DNA of 64,000 bases. Source: Verrucomicrobiaceae bacterium UBA1938. GTDB taxonomy: Bacteria > Verrucomicrobiota > Verrucomicrobiia > Verrucomicrobiales > Verrucomicrobiaceae. The notes beneath the pieces are model-generated. The model did not search any database and was not told where the DNA came from. It was given only the letters and a program-made list of their open reading frames with translations. The stretch covers positions 131,232 to 195,231 of the forward strand of contig DDFC01000031.1 in assembly GCA_002336895.1 (NCBI GenBank), given 5' to 3'. Each line of letters starts with the position of its first letter. Position 1 is the stretch's first letter. Of this stretch, positions 36,336-44,811 are shown piece after piece. The position numbers and the translations under genes are program-made.

Positions 36336-36364
36336 GGGAGGATGCGGTGGAGGGTTCGGGGAAA

Positions 36365-37468
36365 TCAAAAGTTCCGGGATGTGGCCGGATGCGGGATGAC
36401 CTCGCGCGGCTGGCGGAAGAACTGCCCGCTCGTCGTCAGCGCGGCCAGGTCACGGATGTCGCCTGTCATGTCGATGGCATGGCGGATGAAGAACTTGCCC
36501 GGGCACGCGTGGCGCAGCGGCTCACGCGGCTGCCAGCCCAGCGCCAGCTCCAGCGCGGCGGCGGGCAGGTTGCAGTTCAGCGTGGAGGGGAAGTCGCACC
36601 AGGCCGGGAAACGCGGATTGATCTCGATCAGGCAGTACTCACCTTTTGGCCCCTCCTCTTTGACAAACTCCAGTTCGAACGGGCCGTTCCACCGCAGCTC
36701 GGCGATGAGTGACTGCGCGATGGCGTCCAGCTGCGGATCGCGCACCACCATGCCGCCAAAGCCCTTGCCGCTCGCGGTGCGCAGCATCTTGCGGATGGAG
36801 CAGGAGCCGAGCATGCGGCCGGAGCCGTCTCCCAGCCCGATCACATTGTACTCCTCTCCCTGCACATTCTCCTGCACCAGCACCGGCGCGCCCCACTGCT
36901 CCATCATGTGCCAGTAGGCGGCCTCGCGTGCGGCTGGAGTCACGGCATGCCTGGCCTCGTAGAAGCGGCCTTTCACAAACACATTCCCGCCCAGGGAAGC
37001 CGCCGCCTGATGCAGCGCGCTCACATCCGTCACAGCCACGGTTTGCGGCGTGCGGCAGTGCGTGCGCTCGCACAGCCCGGCCAGCTTGGATTTGTCGCGG
37101 CATTTGAAGCTCGCGCCCGTCGGCAGGCAGGCGCGGATGCCGCGCTCACGCAGCTTTTCGGGCGCATCCACCAGCGGTGCCATCTCCGCATCCAGGCAGG
37201 GGATCAGCACGTCGAAGCGCTCCACTTCACGAATGTCGTCCAGACGCTGCCAGAAAGCCTCCACACCCGCTCCAGGGTAGGACATGGTGAAGGCCGCATC
37301 GGGTGCGTCTTCATCGCTGAAGAGCCCGCTTTCGAGCGAATCATAAACAAGGCCGATGATGCGCAGTTCGGGGTAAACACGGCGCAGGCTGCGGATGACG
37401 GCGGAACCTGGCTGGGGGTTTTCACCGCGATGAAGCCCGGTGACGGCGATGACAGGTGAAGCGTTCAT
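36365..37468 (-). CDS. ATP-grasp ligase
   Basis: This 367-aa ATP-grasp enzyme resembles carbamoyl-phosphate-synthase-large-subunit/carboxylate-amine ligases. The ATP-binding elements are VFVKGRFYEARH, APVLVQENVQGEEYN and the metal-binding FELEFVKEEG...YCLIEINPRFPAW. It should activate a carboxylate as an acyl-phosphate and join it to an amine or thiol. It follows the PqqD-like gene and precedes the decarboxylase. A PqqD-like partner next to an ATP-grasp enzyme recalls peptide-modifying (RiPP-like) pathways, but no precursor peptide gene could be recognised. Confidence 0.88.
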   Translation of the reverse strand: MNASPVIAVTGLHRGENPQPGSAVIRSLRRVYPELRIIGLVYDSLESGLFSDEDAPDAAFTMSYPGAGVEAFWQRLDDIREVERFDVLIPCLDAEMAPLVDAPEKLRERGIRACLPTGASFKCRDKSKLAGLCERTHCRTPQTVAVTDVSALHQAAASLGGNVFVKGRFYEARHAVTPAAREAAYWHMMEQWGAPVLVQENVQGEEYNVIGLGDGSGRMLGSCSIRKMLRTASGKGFGGMVVRDPQLDAIAQSLIAELRWNGPFELEFVKEEGPKGEYCLIEINPRFPAWCDFPSTLNCNLPAAALELALGWQPREPLRHACPGKFFIRHAIDMTGDIRDLAALTTSGQFFRQPREVIPHPATSRNF

Positions 37469-37506
37469 GGCGTGGATGAAGTTCAGGGTTGGAAAGAGTC
37501 GGGGGC

Positions 37507-37863
37507 TCAGTTCGACTCGCGGGTCAGTCCCAGATGGGCGAGCTCTGCCAGGAAGGATTCCAGATCCCTCTCCGCAGTGCTGCGGCGGACCTCAAAACGC
37601 GTGGTCAGACGGTCGAGGATCTGCAGCCTTGTCATGCCCAGGCTCAGTGCCTGCATGACCACCAGCGCCGTCGGGCTGGCGGTGAAAAACTCGCCGCTCG
37701 TGGCGTCAAAACCAAAACCGTCCGCCTGCCAGGTGACGGTGAGAAATTCAAAGGTGTCCTCCGCAGCGCTCGGAGCTGCAGCAGGCACCCTGAAGGGGGA
37801 AGGCTCCGGCAGCTGGTGCTGGCTGCCGGGGCGGCTCAAGGCGGAAAGGGGCGCGAGTTTCAT
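37507..37863 (-). CDS. PqqD-like peptide-binding (RRE-type) protein
   Basis: This 118-aa protein has the PqqD fold pattern: FDATSGEFFTASPTALVVMQAL, LGMTRLQILDRLTTRFEV and DLESFLAELAHLGL. PqqD domains bind leader peptides for modifying enzymes, or form chaperone-like parts of kinase-linked peptide systems. It opens the cluster, 38 bp before the ATP-grasp gene. ATG 37863 is chosen; GTG 37884 is an alternative. The N-terminal third is Pro/Ser-rich and likely flexible. A leader-peptide partner is inferred, not seen. Confidence 0.75.
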   Translation of the reverse strand: MKLAPLSALSRPGSQHQLPEPSPFRVPAAAPSAAEDTFEFLTVTWQADGFGFDATSGEFFTASPTALVVMQALSLGMTRLQILDRLTTRFEVRRSTAERDLESFLAELAHLGLTRESN

Positions 37864-37940
37864 GGTGGTGATTGATTGCTTCACACCACTTAGAAGCCCC
37901 GCATGTTAACACCACCCCATGGGCAAAGATGAATACGCGT

Positions 37941-38333
37941 TTATTTTTCGCCTTGCCGGACCTGAATGCGGCGGGGCGCAGGGCCGCCATAACCAGTCTC
38001 CTGCGCAGGCAGGCCAAACCTCACGAGAGTCTGGCTGGCCTCACGCCGCTGGCTGTACCACACGCCGTCAGGATCGGTCTGGCCGTTCCACGAAGTGCGC
38101 AGGGCGGCAGGGCCAAACTCGAGCGATCCCTCGGGGATGCGCGCAGGCATCCTGTCGTGCCGGGGTTTCGCTTCGACGCGCGGCTCCTGCTCCTTTTTCG
38201 TCATGGCAGGTGTGTTTTCCACCTGCCTGCGGGCATGGTAATGGCGCATGGCCACCCACCACGTCGTGGCGGGAATCAGCAGCATTGCGACCACCATCAC
38301 CCCTCTGAACCAGTTAGGGGATGTCGTTTTCAT
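37941..38333 (-). CDS. Small single-pass membrane protein upstream of the PqqD gene
   Basis: This 130-aa protein has one N-terminal transmembrane helix (about 9-28) followed by a basic, Pro- and Gln-rich soluble tail. No family is recognised. It lies 77 bp upstream of the PqqD-like gene and on the same strand. Start ATG 38333 is chosen over the longer open frame because it begins at the helix. It could be an anchor or regulator for the cluster, or a precursor of a processed peptide; nothing in the sequence decides this. Confidence 0.55.
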   Translation of the reverse strand: MKTTSPNWFRGVMVVAMLLIPATTWWVAMRHYHARRQVENTPAMTKKEQEPRVEAKPRHDRMPARIPEGSLEFGPAALRTSWNGQTDPDGVWYSQRREASQTLVRFGLPAQETGYGGPAPRRIQVRQGEK

Positions 38334-38397
38334 GTGGGAAACAAATTCGTTATTCCGTTTCCCGCAAGCCCTGCTTTGGCGCCGCATCCCGCCCGGC

Positions 38398-38664
38398 TCA
38401 CCGGAACCCGGATGCCGCTTTTTCCACGGCCAGGATCATCATTGCCAGGCTGCGTCCCTGCACCTGGATGTCGATCTTTTCGCCGGCTGTGCGGCGCAGG
38501 ACCGCCCTTCCCAGAGGGGCATCCTCTGAAATGCGGCCGTTGTCCGCATCGGCCTCGTAGCCGGGCACCACCTGGATGGTGATGTCAGGTTCGTGCAGCG
38601 CTGCCAGCTCATTGAGAGGCCGCAGGGTCACATGATCATAGTGATGTATCGAAAGAGTGTTCAT
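38398..38664 (-). CDS. GreA/GreB C-terminal-domain-like protein
   Basis: This 88-aa protein resembles the C-terminal FKBP-like domain of GreA/GreB/Rnk: the text VVPGYEADADNGRISEDAPLGRAVLRRTAGEKIDI follows the classic pattern (GRIS, SPLGRALLG, GD). The coiled-coil finger that reaches into RNA polymerase is absent, as in Rnk-type or free-standing Gre-like proteins. It may bind RNA polymerase without cleavage activity. It lies upstream of the PqqD cluster; any link is unproven. Confidence 0.65.
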   Translation of the reverse strand: MNTLSIHHYDHVTLRPLNELAALHEPDITIQVVPGYEADADNGRISEDAPLGRAVLRRTAGEKIDIQVQGRSLAMMILAVEKAASGFR

Positions 38665-38722
38665 GAAGAATAGAAGTGAAAATCAGAAAGGGAGGAGCCC
38701 TGCCACGCAGGCAGGCGCAAGC

Positions 38723-38751
38723 GGCTCCTGCCAGTGCGGCAGGAGCCTTTT
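38723..38751 (+). repeat. Strong hairpin with T-run in + sense
   Basis: GGCTCCTGCC (38723-38732) pairs with GGCAGGAGCC (38738-38747), then TTTT follows on the plus strand. The stem would fit a terminator for plus-strand transcription, but no plus gene ends there; for the minus strand it lies between the 84-aa gene and the Gre-like gene, without a U-tail. It could terminate an antisense or small RNA, or be a processing stem. Confidence 0.5.
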
Positions 38752-38791
38752 GAACGACGGATGGGGTGTCAGGGCTCGGTGGAGCAGACCG

Positions 38792-39046
38792 CTATTGCCG
38801 CGTGGCCAGAAGCGACTCGATGCAGCCTTCAGGCTGCGTGCTTAGCACGTAGGAGCGCACGGATTCCCGTGCCGCCTCCTCCGTGCTGGCCGCCACTTCA
38901 TAGCAGGCTTCGGTAAATACCTTCCCGAAGACTTCCTGCCGTTTGAACACACAGGTGACCAGCCATGTGGGCCGCTCAAAGCGCAGGGCGCTGCCAACGC
39001 TCACGGGTTTGTCATCGTGCCGAAAAAGTTGTTCCAATAGTTTCAT
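38792..39046 (-). CDS. Small soluble protein, unknown
   Basis: This 84-aa protein begins at ATG 39046 (MKLLEQLFRHDD); the longer open frame to 39172 lacks a plausible beginning. There is no signal peptide. The protein is mixed alpha/beta in look (RPTWLVTCVFKRQEVFGKVFTEACYEVAA) with no motif I recognise. It lies upstream of the Gre-like gene on the same strand, 127 bp away across a hairpin. Confidence 0.5.
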   Translation of the reverse strand: MKLLEQLFRHDDKPVSVGSALRFERPTWLVTCVFKRQEVFGKVFTEACYEVAASTEEAARESVRSYVLSTQPEGCIESLLATRQ

Positions 39047-39453
39047 AAAAAGAGTGTTTGAGATATGCCTTAACAAGTGAGGGAAAGGCCTGGCTGACGC
39101 ATCCGTGCGCAGGCAGGCGGCACACGGCGCCCTGCAGTGGTGATCACTGCAAACGCGCGTGCCGTGGGGCATGACCAGAGTGAAGCCTGCACGCCATGAA
39201 GACGCGGGCGGGCATGAGTGACGCAGGCTCTGGTACCTGCAGGGGCGCGGACGATCCCGGATCAGGGATGTCCGCTTAAGCTCGGCTTGCCGCCAGTCGG
39301 TGGCAAAGCGGATGAATCACGCTGTCTTCGGCCATGCTGGCGAATACTGTGATATGGCGCTTCGTGGGCTTCACAGGCAAAAGCTATGTCCCTAACCCGA
39401 AATGGCAAGCCGTAAGTTGACGTCATCCGGTGCTGGGCGTAGCCATCGCCCCC
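39047..39453. other. Intergenic region between divergent small gene and permease gene
   Basis: About 400 bp without a convincing gene. A perfect 6-bp inverted repeat GCAGTG/CACTGC (39134-39139 and 39145-39150) frames a GTGATCAC palindrome, resembling an operator. Otherwise only weak, non-conserved small frames are seen. Confidence 0.45.
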
Positions 39454-40761
39454 ATGAGCTCCACTCGCACTCAGGGGATTTCGCTGATCACAGCCACGGC
39501 GGTGGTGGTGGCAAACATGATCGGCACCGGCGTCTTCACCTCCCTGGGTTTTCAAGTGGGGTCACTTCCTTCGGGCTTCGTCATTCTCATGCTCTGGGTC
39601 GTCGGCGGCGTGTGTGCTTTTTGCGGCGCGGTTTGTTATGGCGAGCTCGCGGCCGCGCTGCCACGCTCCGGTGGCGAGTACCATTTCCTCTCCAAGATCT
39701 TCCACCCCGCCGTCGGCTTTCTCTCCGGCTGGCTCTCCGTCACCGTCGGTTTTGCCGCCCCCATCGCCCTGGCCGCCATGGCCTTCGGCAAATACTTCTC
39801 CGGCATCTTCCCCGAAGCCCCGGCCACCACGTGGTCGCTCGTCATGGTGTGGATCGTCACGCTGATCCATGTGGCTGGCATTCATACCGCCGCCCGTTTT
39901 CAAAACACCGCCACCTGGCTCAAGGTGACGCTCATCCTCGTCTTCATCGGCGCAGGCTTCTGGTTTGGCAAAGCCCAGCCCGTGCAGTTTCTCCCCGCCA
40001 CAGGAGACCTCACTCTGCTCGGCAGCACGCCCTTCGCCGTCAGCCTCGTTTACGTCATGTATGCCTACGCTGGATGGAATGCGGCCACCTACATCGTCGG
40101 AGACATCCGCGACCCGCAGAAAAACGTCCCTCTCGCCATCGCGCTGGGCACGCTGCTGGTGGCTGGCCTGTACCTCGCGCTCAATGCCGTTTTCCTGCAC
40201 GTGGCTCCCATGAGCGAGCTGAATGGCAAGCTGGACGTGGGCCATGTGGCCGCCGTGCATATCTTTGGCGAGACAGGTGGCAAGATCATGTCCGGCCTCA
40301 TATGCCTCGGCCTCGTCTCCAGCATCAGCGCCATGACCTGGGTGGGCCCGCGTGTCATGAAGACCATGGGCCAGGACCTCCGCATCCTCTCACCTCTGGC
40401 TGCCAGTGACGAGCGCGGCGTCCCAGTCGCAGGTTTGTTTGTGCAGCTCTCCATCGTCATCACGCTGCTGCTCACCGCCAGCTTTGAGACCGTCCTCACC
40501 TGCGTGCAGTTCAGCATCCAGCTCGGCTCCTTTGCCACCGTTGTCGGTTTGATCGTGCTGCGCATCAAACAGCCCGACCTGCCGCGCCCCTACCGCTGCT
40601 GGGGCTACCCCGTCACCCCCGTCCTCTTTTTGGTCATCAGCCTGTGGATGATGATCTTCGTCGCCAAAAAACATCCGTATGAAACCCTTACGGGCATGGC
40701 GTTGATTTTGCTCGGTTGGATCATTTATTTCATCTCACCGCGTACTCCACGCACCCCATGA
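39454..40761 (+). CDS. APC-superfamily amino-acid permease
   Basis: This 435-aa inner-membrane protein has about twelve hydrophobic helices and the APC start pattern ISLITATAVVVANMIGTGVFTSLG, followed by PRSGGEYHFLSKIF and the consensus stretch FAVSLVYVMYAYAGWNAATYIVGDIRDPQKN. It should import or exchange an amino acid or amine; the exact substrate is unknown. A GTG at 39430 is open, but ATG 39454 is taken. The gene's stop overlaps the start of the next gene by 4 bp (ATGA). Confidence 0.9.
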   Translation: MSSTRTQGISLITATAVVVANMIGTGVFTSLGFQVGSLPSGFVILMLWVVGGVCAFCGAVCYGELAAALPRSGGEYHFLSKIFHPAVGFLSGWLSVTVGFAAPIALAAMAFGKYFSGIFPEAPATTWSLVMVWIVTLIHVAGIHTAARFQNTATWLKVTLILVFIGAGFWFGKAQPVQFLPATGDLTLLGSTPFAVSLVYVMYAYAGWNAATYIVGDIRDPQKNVPLAIALGTLLVAGLYLALNAVFLHVAPMSELNGKLDVGHVAAVHIFGETGGKIMSGLICLGLVSSISAMTWVGPRVMKTMGQDLRILSPLAASDERGVPVAGLFVQLSIVITLLLTASFETVLTCVQFSIQLGSFATVVGLIVLRIKQPDLPRPYRCWGYPVTPVLFLVISLWMMIFVAKKHPYETLTGMALILLGWIIYFISPRTPRTP

Positions 40762-41981
40762 AAAAATCACTCGTCCTGCTGCTCGTCCTGGCTCAAGTCG
40801 CCCTCGCGGAGCCCCCCACCCCCAACGAGCAGGCGCGCTTCCTCGCAGGCCTGCCTCAGGAAGGTTCCTCACTGGCCGAGCTGGCCAAGCGCGGCGAGTT
40901 CAACTCCCACGCCAAGGAGCTCGATGCCACCTGGGCGGATGCCGAAGAGCGCCAGTTCACCAAGATCCGCGAATGGGCGCCCATGGGCCTGCCCGAGGCC
41001 GTCAATGACACCTCCCCGCTGCTCTATGTCTTCAGCGGCCCCGACTTCCTGCATGCCAATGTCTTCTTCCCCAATGCCTCCACCTACGTCCTCGCCGCCG
41101 TGGAGCCCGTGGGCCAGCTCCCTGATGTGACTCAGCTCAGCCCCGGAGAGCTCGGCTCCTCGCTGCGCAATCTCCGCACCACCCTCAATGCCTCCCTGAG
41201 CTTCAGCTTCTTCATCACCGCAGACATGAAGAAGGACCTCCAGGCCACCAAGCTCACCGGCACCCTGCCCGTCCTCTACGTCTTCCTCGCACGCTGCGGC
41301 TGCTACATCCAGAGCGTGGAAAAAATCTGGCTCAATCCCGAGGGCAAAATCCTCACCGACAAGGAGACCAAAACCTCCGGCGCTCGCATCACCTTCCTCG
41401 GCCCCAAAGGAAAGCACCAGACGCTCTACTACTTCTCCACCAACATCGCCGACTGGGCGCTCAAGCAGGATGCCTCATTCCTCCGCTTCTGCGACGGGCT
41501 TGGCACCATGAACGGCTTCACCAAGTCCGCCTCATACCTCATGCACCTGAGCGACTTCCACGCCATTCGCGACTACCTCCTGCACCACTGCCACACCATC
41601 ACCCAGGACGATTCCGGCATCATGTGGAAGGACTTCCCCCGCGATGCCTGGGACGTGAAAGCCTACGGCTGGTATCCCGGCCCCATCCCCCTCTTCAAGC
41701 AGCACTTCCAGCCCGATCTGGCCGAATACTTCCGCACCACCGAAGTCGCCGACCTCCCCTTCGGCATCGGCTACCAGTGGCGGCCCAAGAGCAGCACCCT
41801 CATCTACGGCGTCTCCAAGATGATGGTGCGCAAGGCCATCCCCGTTGAAGACGACAAGCCCGTCGCAGCTCAGCCTTCGCCCGCCCAGCCTGTCGCCCCG
41901 CCACCCGTCACCACACCAGCTCCTCAGCCCCCCGCCGTTCCCAAAGCCCTTCCCGTTCCTGCCGACGCCCCTCAGCAATAA
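40758..41981 (+). CDS. Secreted protein of unknown function, Pro-rich C terminus
   Basis: This 407-aa protein has a signal peptide (MKKSLVLLLVLAQVALAEPP). The soluble domain is not recognised; it contains a pair of Cys in LARCGCYIQSVEKIW and a Trp/Phe-rich middle. The last 45 residues are Pro/Ala-rich (AQPSPAQPVAPPPVTTP) and disordered-looking. ATG 40758 overlaps the permease stop (ATGA), so the two are translated together, suggesting a shared task such as handling material the permease transports. The stop is followed 3 bp later by the convergent serine-hydrolase gene. Confidence 0.65.
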   Translation: MKKSLVLLLVLAQVALAEPPTPNEQARFLAGLPQEGSSLAELAKRGEFNSHAKELDATWADAEERQFTKIREWAPMGLPEAVNDTSPLLYVFSGPDFLHANVFFPNASTYVLAAVEPVGQLPDVTQLSPGELGSSLRNLRTTLNASLSFSFFITADMKKDLQATKLTGTLPVLYVFLARCGCYIQSVEKIWLNPEGKILTDKETKTSGARITFLGPKGKHQTLYYFSTNIADWALKQDASFLRFCDGLGTMNGFTKSASYLMHLSDFHAIRDYLLHHCHTITQDDSGIMWKDFPRDAWDVKAYGWYPGPIPLFKQHFQPDLAEYFRTTEVADLPFGIGYQWRPKSSTLIYGVSKMMVRKAIPVEDDKPVAAQPSPAQPVAPPPVTTPAPQPPAVPKALPVPADAPQQ

Positions 41982-41984
41982 AAT

Positions 41985-42980
41985 TCACGGTCCCTTCGAA
42001 AACAGCAGCCTCAGCAGCTCCGCATCATTCGGCTTTGAATCCTTCGCCAGCCGCACGATGACCAGGTTCCTCGACGGCACGATGTAGAGTCTCTGCCCGT
42101 AGGAGCCGATGCAGGCGATGAGATCCGCAGGCGCCGCGCGGCACAGGCAGGCATTGCGCCATGACTGCTGGTGCCACTTTTTGTCCAGCATGGACTCTGC
42201 ATCCACCTCGCGGCCGGATCGGTTTGCTGCGGCCCGGTTGTTCCAGAAACCGAAGGCAAACGCCGCGTTGGCACTGCTGCCCTGCAGCTTCATCAGCACA
42301 TCCTCATGCTTCAGCATCCATGTGCCCAGCTCAGACCACTGGCGTGCCGTCTGCATGAACCCAGCCGCCAGCAGCGGTGCTCCGTGCTGGTCCGGCAGGT
42401 AGCGCTGAGAGCCCAGCCCCAGCGGCGCCAGCACCTTGCGCTCCAGATAGCGGATGGGCGTCTGCTTCTTCTCCAGCTTGCGCGCCAGCAGCTCATGAAA
42501 CACCTGCAGCGCCGCAGGCCCGTAGATGAAGGACTTTCCTGGCGTGGCCACCGCTCCGGCCTTCAGCGCTGCGCCAGTGCGGTCCGGAAAGCTGTTCTCG
42601 TGCAGGCCAAACATCGGCTCCAGCCCGTGACTGAAATCCAGCAGCTGCCGCACGGTGATCTTGCTCTTGCGTGCATCTCCCTGCCATTCGGTGATGGTGT
42701 CTGCCACGCGCTCATCAAAGCTGAACAGCCCCTCCTTCTCCGCCGCAAAGGCCGTCAGCCCCCAGAAGGCCTTGGTGCCGCTGTAAATGCGGTGCGGCTC
42801 CTTTTTGGCATGCCCGTTCGCATACGACTCATGCACGATCTTCCCGTTTTGCCGCACCAGAAAGGCGTGCCCGCCGTGCGCGGCCGAGTAAGCGGCCGCA
42901 GCCTCGATCCCCTGTGCCGCGAGCGGCTCCACCGCAGGCGCGGCCGTGAAAAAATGCAGAAATGCCAGCAGCGGCTTCAT
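41985..42980 (-). CDS. Secreted serine hydrolase of the beta-lactamase (class C)/DD-peptidase fold
   Basis: This 331-aa protein has a signal peptide (MKPLLAFLHFFTAAPAVEP), then the class C/penicillin-binding pattern: nucleophile motif SGTK in RIYSGTKAFWGL, and a serine-hydrolase-like remainder with PLGLGSQRY and FGFWNN. It could be a D,D-peptidase, esterase or beta-lactamase; a true beta-lactamase call is not justified. ATG 42980 is chosen over 43004. Its 5' end faces the response-regulator gene. Confidence 0.8.
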   Translation of the reverse strand: MKPLLAFLHFFTAAPAVEPLAAQGIEAAAAYSAAHGGHAFLVRQNGKIVHESYANGHAKKEPHRIYSGTKAFWGLTAFAAEKEGLFSFDERVADTITEWQGDARKSKITVRQLLDFSHGLEPMFGLHENSFPDRTGAALKAGAVATPGKSFIYGPAALQVFHELLARKLEKKQTPIRYLERKVLAPLGLGSQRYLPDQHGAPLLAAGFMQTARQWSELGTWMLKHEDVLMKLQGSSANAAFAFGFWNNRAAANRSGREVDAESMLDKKWHQQSWRNACLCRAAPADLIACIGSYGQRLYIVPSRNLVIVRLAKDSKPNDAELLRLLFSKGP

Positions 42981-43130
42981 GCTCAAAGCTAGCCGCAAAT
43001 TCACCGGTTTGCAGTCTCGAATGACTAAATAAAGCCTCCCTCAGCCAGCCCCTGTTCGTCACCCTTTCCACCTGCTGCACCCTCACCTCCCGGTGGACAA
43101 GCGCCCATCTCACCGCATCATCTGCGCCGC

Positions 43131-43802
<672 letters not shown>

Positions 43803-43854
43803 AATCTCATCCCACGATTGCCAATCACCGCAGTCTGGCTCTAACTTGCCCTGC

Positions 43855-44751
43855 ATGACGAGCGCCCAGAGCACCGCCGGTCCGGCTCCCCATGACACCA
43901 GTCTCCACCAGTGGCTGATGCTCGGCGTCTCCACCGCGTTTCTGACCTTGATCGGCCTCGTGCTTCCCCATGGAGACAGCGGCGAGGAGTTCCGCGGGTG
44001 GTTCATGGCTCATCTCTTTTTTCGCCCGCTGATCGTCATCCTGTGGGCGGTTATCATCATCGAGGGCATCGCCGGCCTTTTTGCCTCCGCCGCTCCCTGG
44101 CCCGCGCGCCTCAGGCGCCTGCTGCTCACCTCGCTCCTGCCGCCGCTGCGCATGATCACGGCCAGCAGCAAGCCCGGCGGCTGGCTCTGGCTGCCCGGCA
44201 TCGGCTGGAAGACTTCCGGCGAGGCCACCTCTGAGCAGCTTGAGCAAAAGCTCGCACTGCCCATGCTCATCCTCACTCTCCTGGTGCTCCCCGTGCTCGG
44301 TGCCGAGCTTACCGGGGGAGAGACTTTGGAAAACCACCCGCGCATGGCCCTGGCCACCCATCTGATGACCTGCGTCATCTGGATCGGCTTCACCATGGAG
44401 TTTCTCTGGATGGTCGCCGCCGCGCCTGACAAGCTGGCCTACTGCCTCAAAAACTGGATCAATCTTGTCATCATCCTGCTGCCGCTCGTGGCCTTCCTCC
44501 GGGTGCTGAACATTTTCCGCTTCACCCGCATGCTGCGCGCCGGCAAGCTCCTCCGCGCCTACCGCCTGCGTGGCCTGTGGACGCGCCTCTGGCGCCTCGC
44601 CCTGCTCTTCAAGCTCATCGACCGCCTCCAGCAGCGAGATCCCGGGAAATACTGCGCCGCTTTGGAAAAGAAGATCGCCGACCTCGAAGAGGATCTGGCA
44701 GAGCTGCGCACCCGGCTGGCCGAGCAACGTGGCAAGCTCCCCCGCGAGTGA
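43855..44751 (+). CDS. Voltage-sensor-like membrane protein without a pore, C-terminal coiled coil
   Basis: This 298-aa protein has two leading hydrophobic segments (about 20-37 and 56-73), then a four-helix arrangement resembling voltage-sensor domains: S2-like IWIGFTMEFLWMVAAAPDKL, S3-like NWINLVIILLPL and an S4-like segment with regularly spaced Arg (LRVLNIFRFTRMLRAGKLLR). A coiled coil follows at the end (AALEKKIADLEEDLAELRTRLAEQ). No K+-channel selectivity filter is present. The layout recalls Hv1 or VSD-only proteins. The usual S3 Asp is Asn here. Function is inferred; it lies 52 bp after the response-regulator gene and on the same strand. Confidence 0.65.
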   Translation: MTSAQSTAGPAPHDTSLHQWLMLGVSTAFLTLIGLVLPHGDSGEEFRGWFMAHLFFRPLIVILWAVIIIEGIAGLFASAAPWPARLRRLLLTSLLPPLRMITASSKPGGWLWLPGIGWKTSGEATSEQLEQKLALPMLILTLLVLPVLGAELTGGETLENHPRMALATHLMTCVIWIGFTMEFLWMVAAAPDKLAYCLKNWINLVIILLPLVAFLRVLNIFRFTRMLRAGKLLRAYRLRGLWTRLWRLALLFKLIDRLQQRDPGKYCAALEKKIADLEEDLAELRTRLAEQRGKLPRE

Positions 44752-44774
44752 GCTTTTTTTGAAGCTTCTGCAGT

Positions 44775-44804
44775 TTGACACCCCTGCTGCCTGCTGGCTA
44801 TAAT
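44775..44804 (+). promoter_or_regulatory. Near-consensus sigma-70-type promoter, TTGACA-N18-TATAAT
   Basis: TTGACA lies at 44775-44780 and TATAAT at 44799-44804, an 18-bp spacing. The expected transcript start is about 44811, directly at the ATG 44812 of the next gene, which would make the mRNA leaderless. This is the clearest promoter in the window. Confidence 0.7.
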
Positions 44805-44811
44805 TACCATA

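Noticed and set aside
41985..42980. Calling this gene a beta-lactamase resistance gene
   Set aside because: Only an SxxK-type motif and fold pattern are visible; many esterases and peptidases share them, so resistance is not supported.
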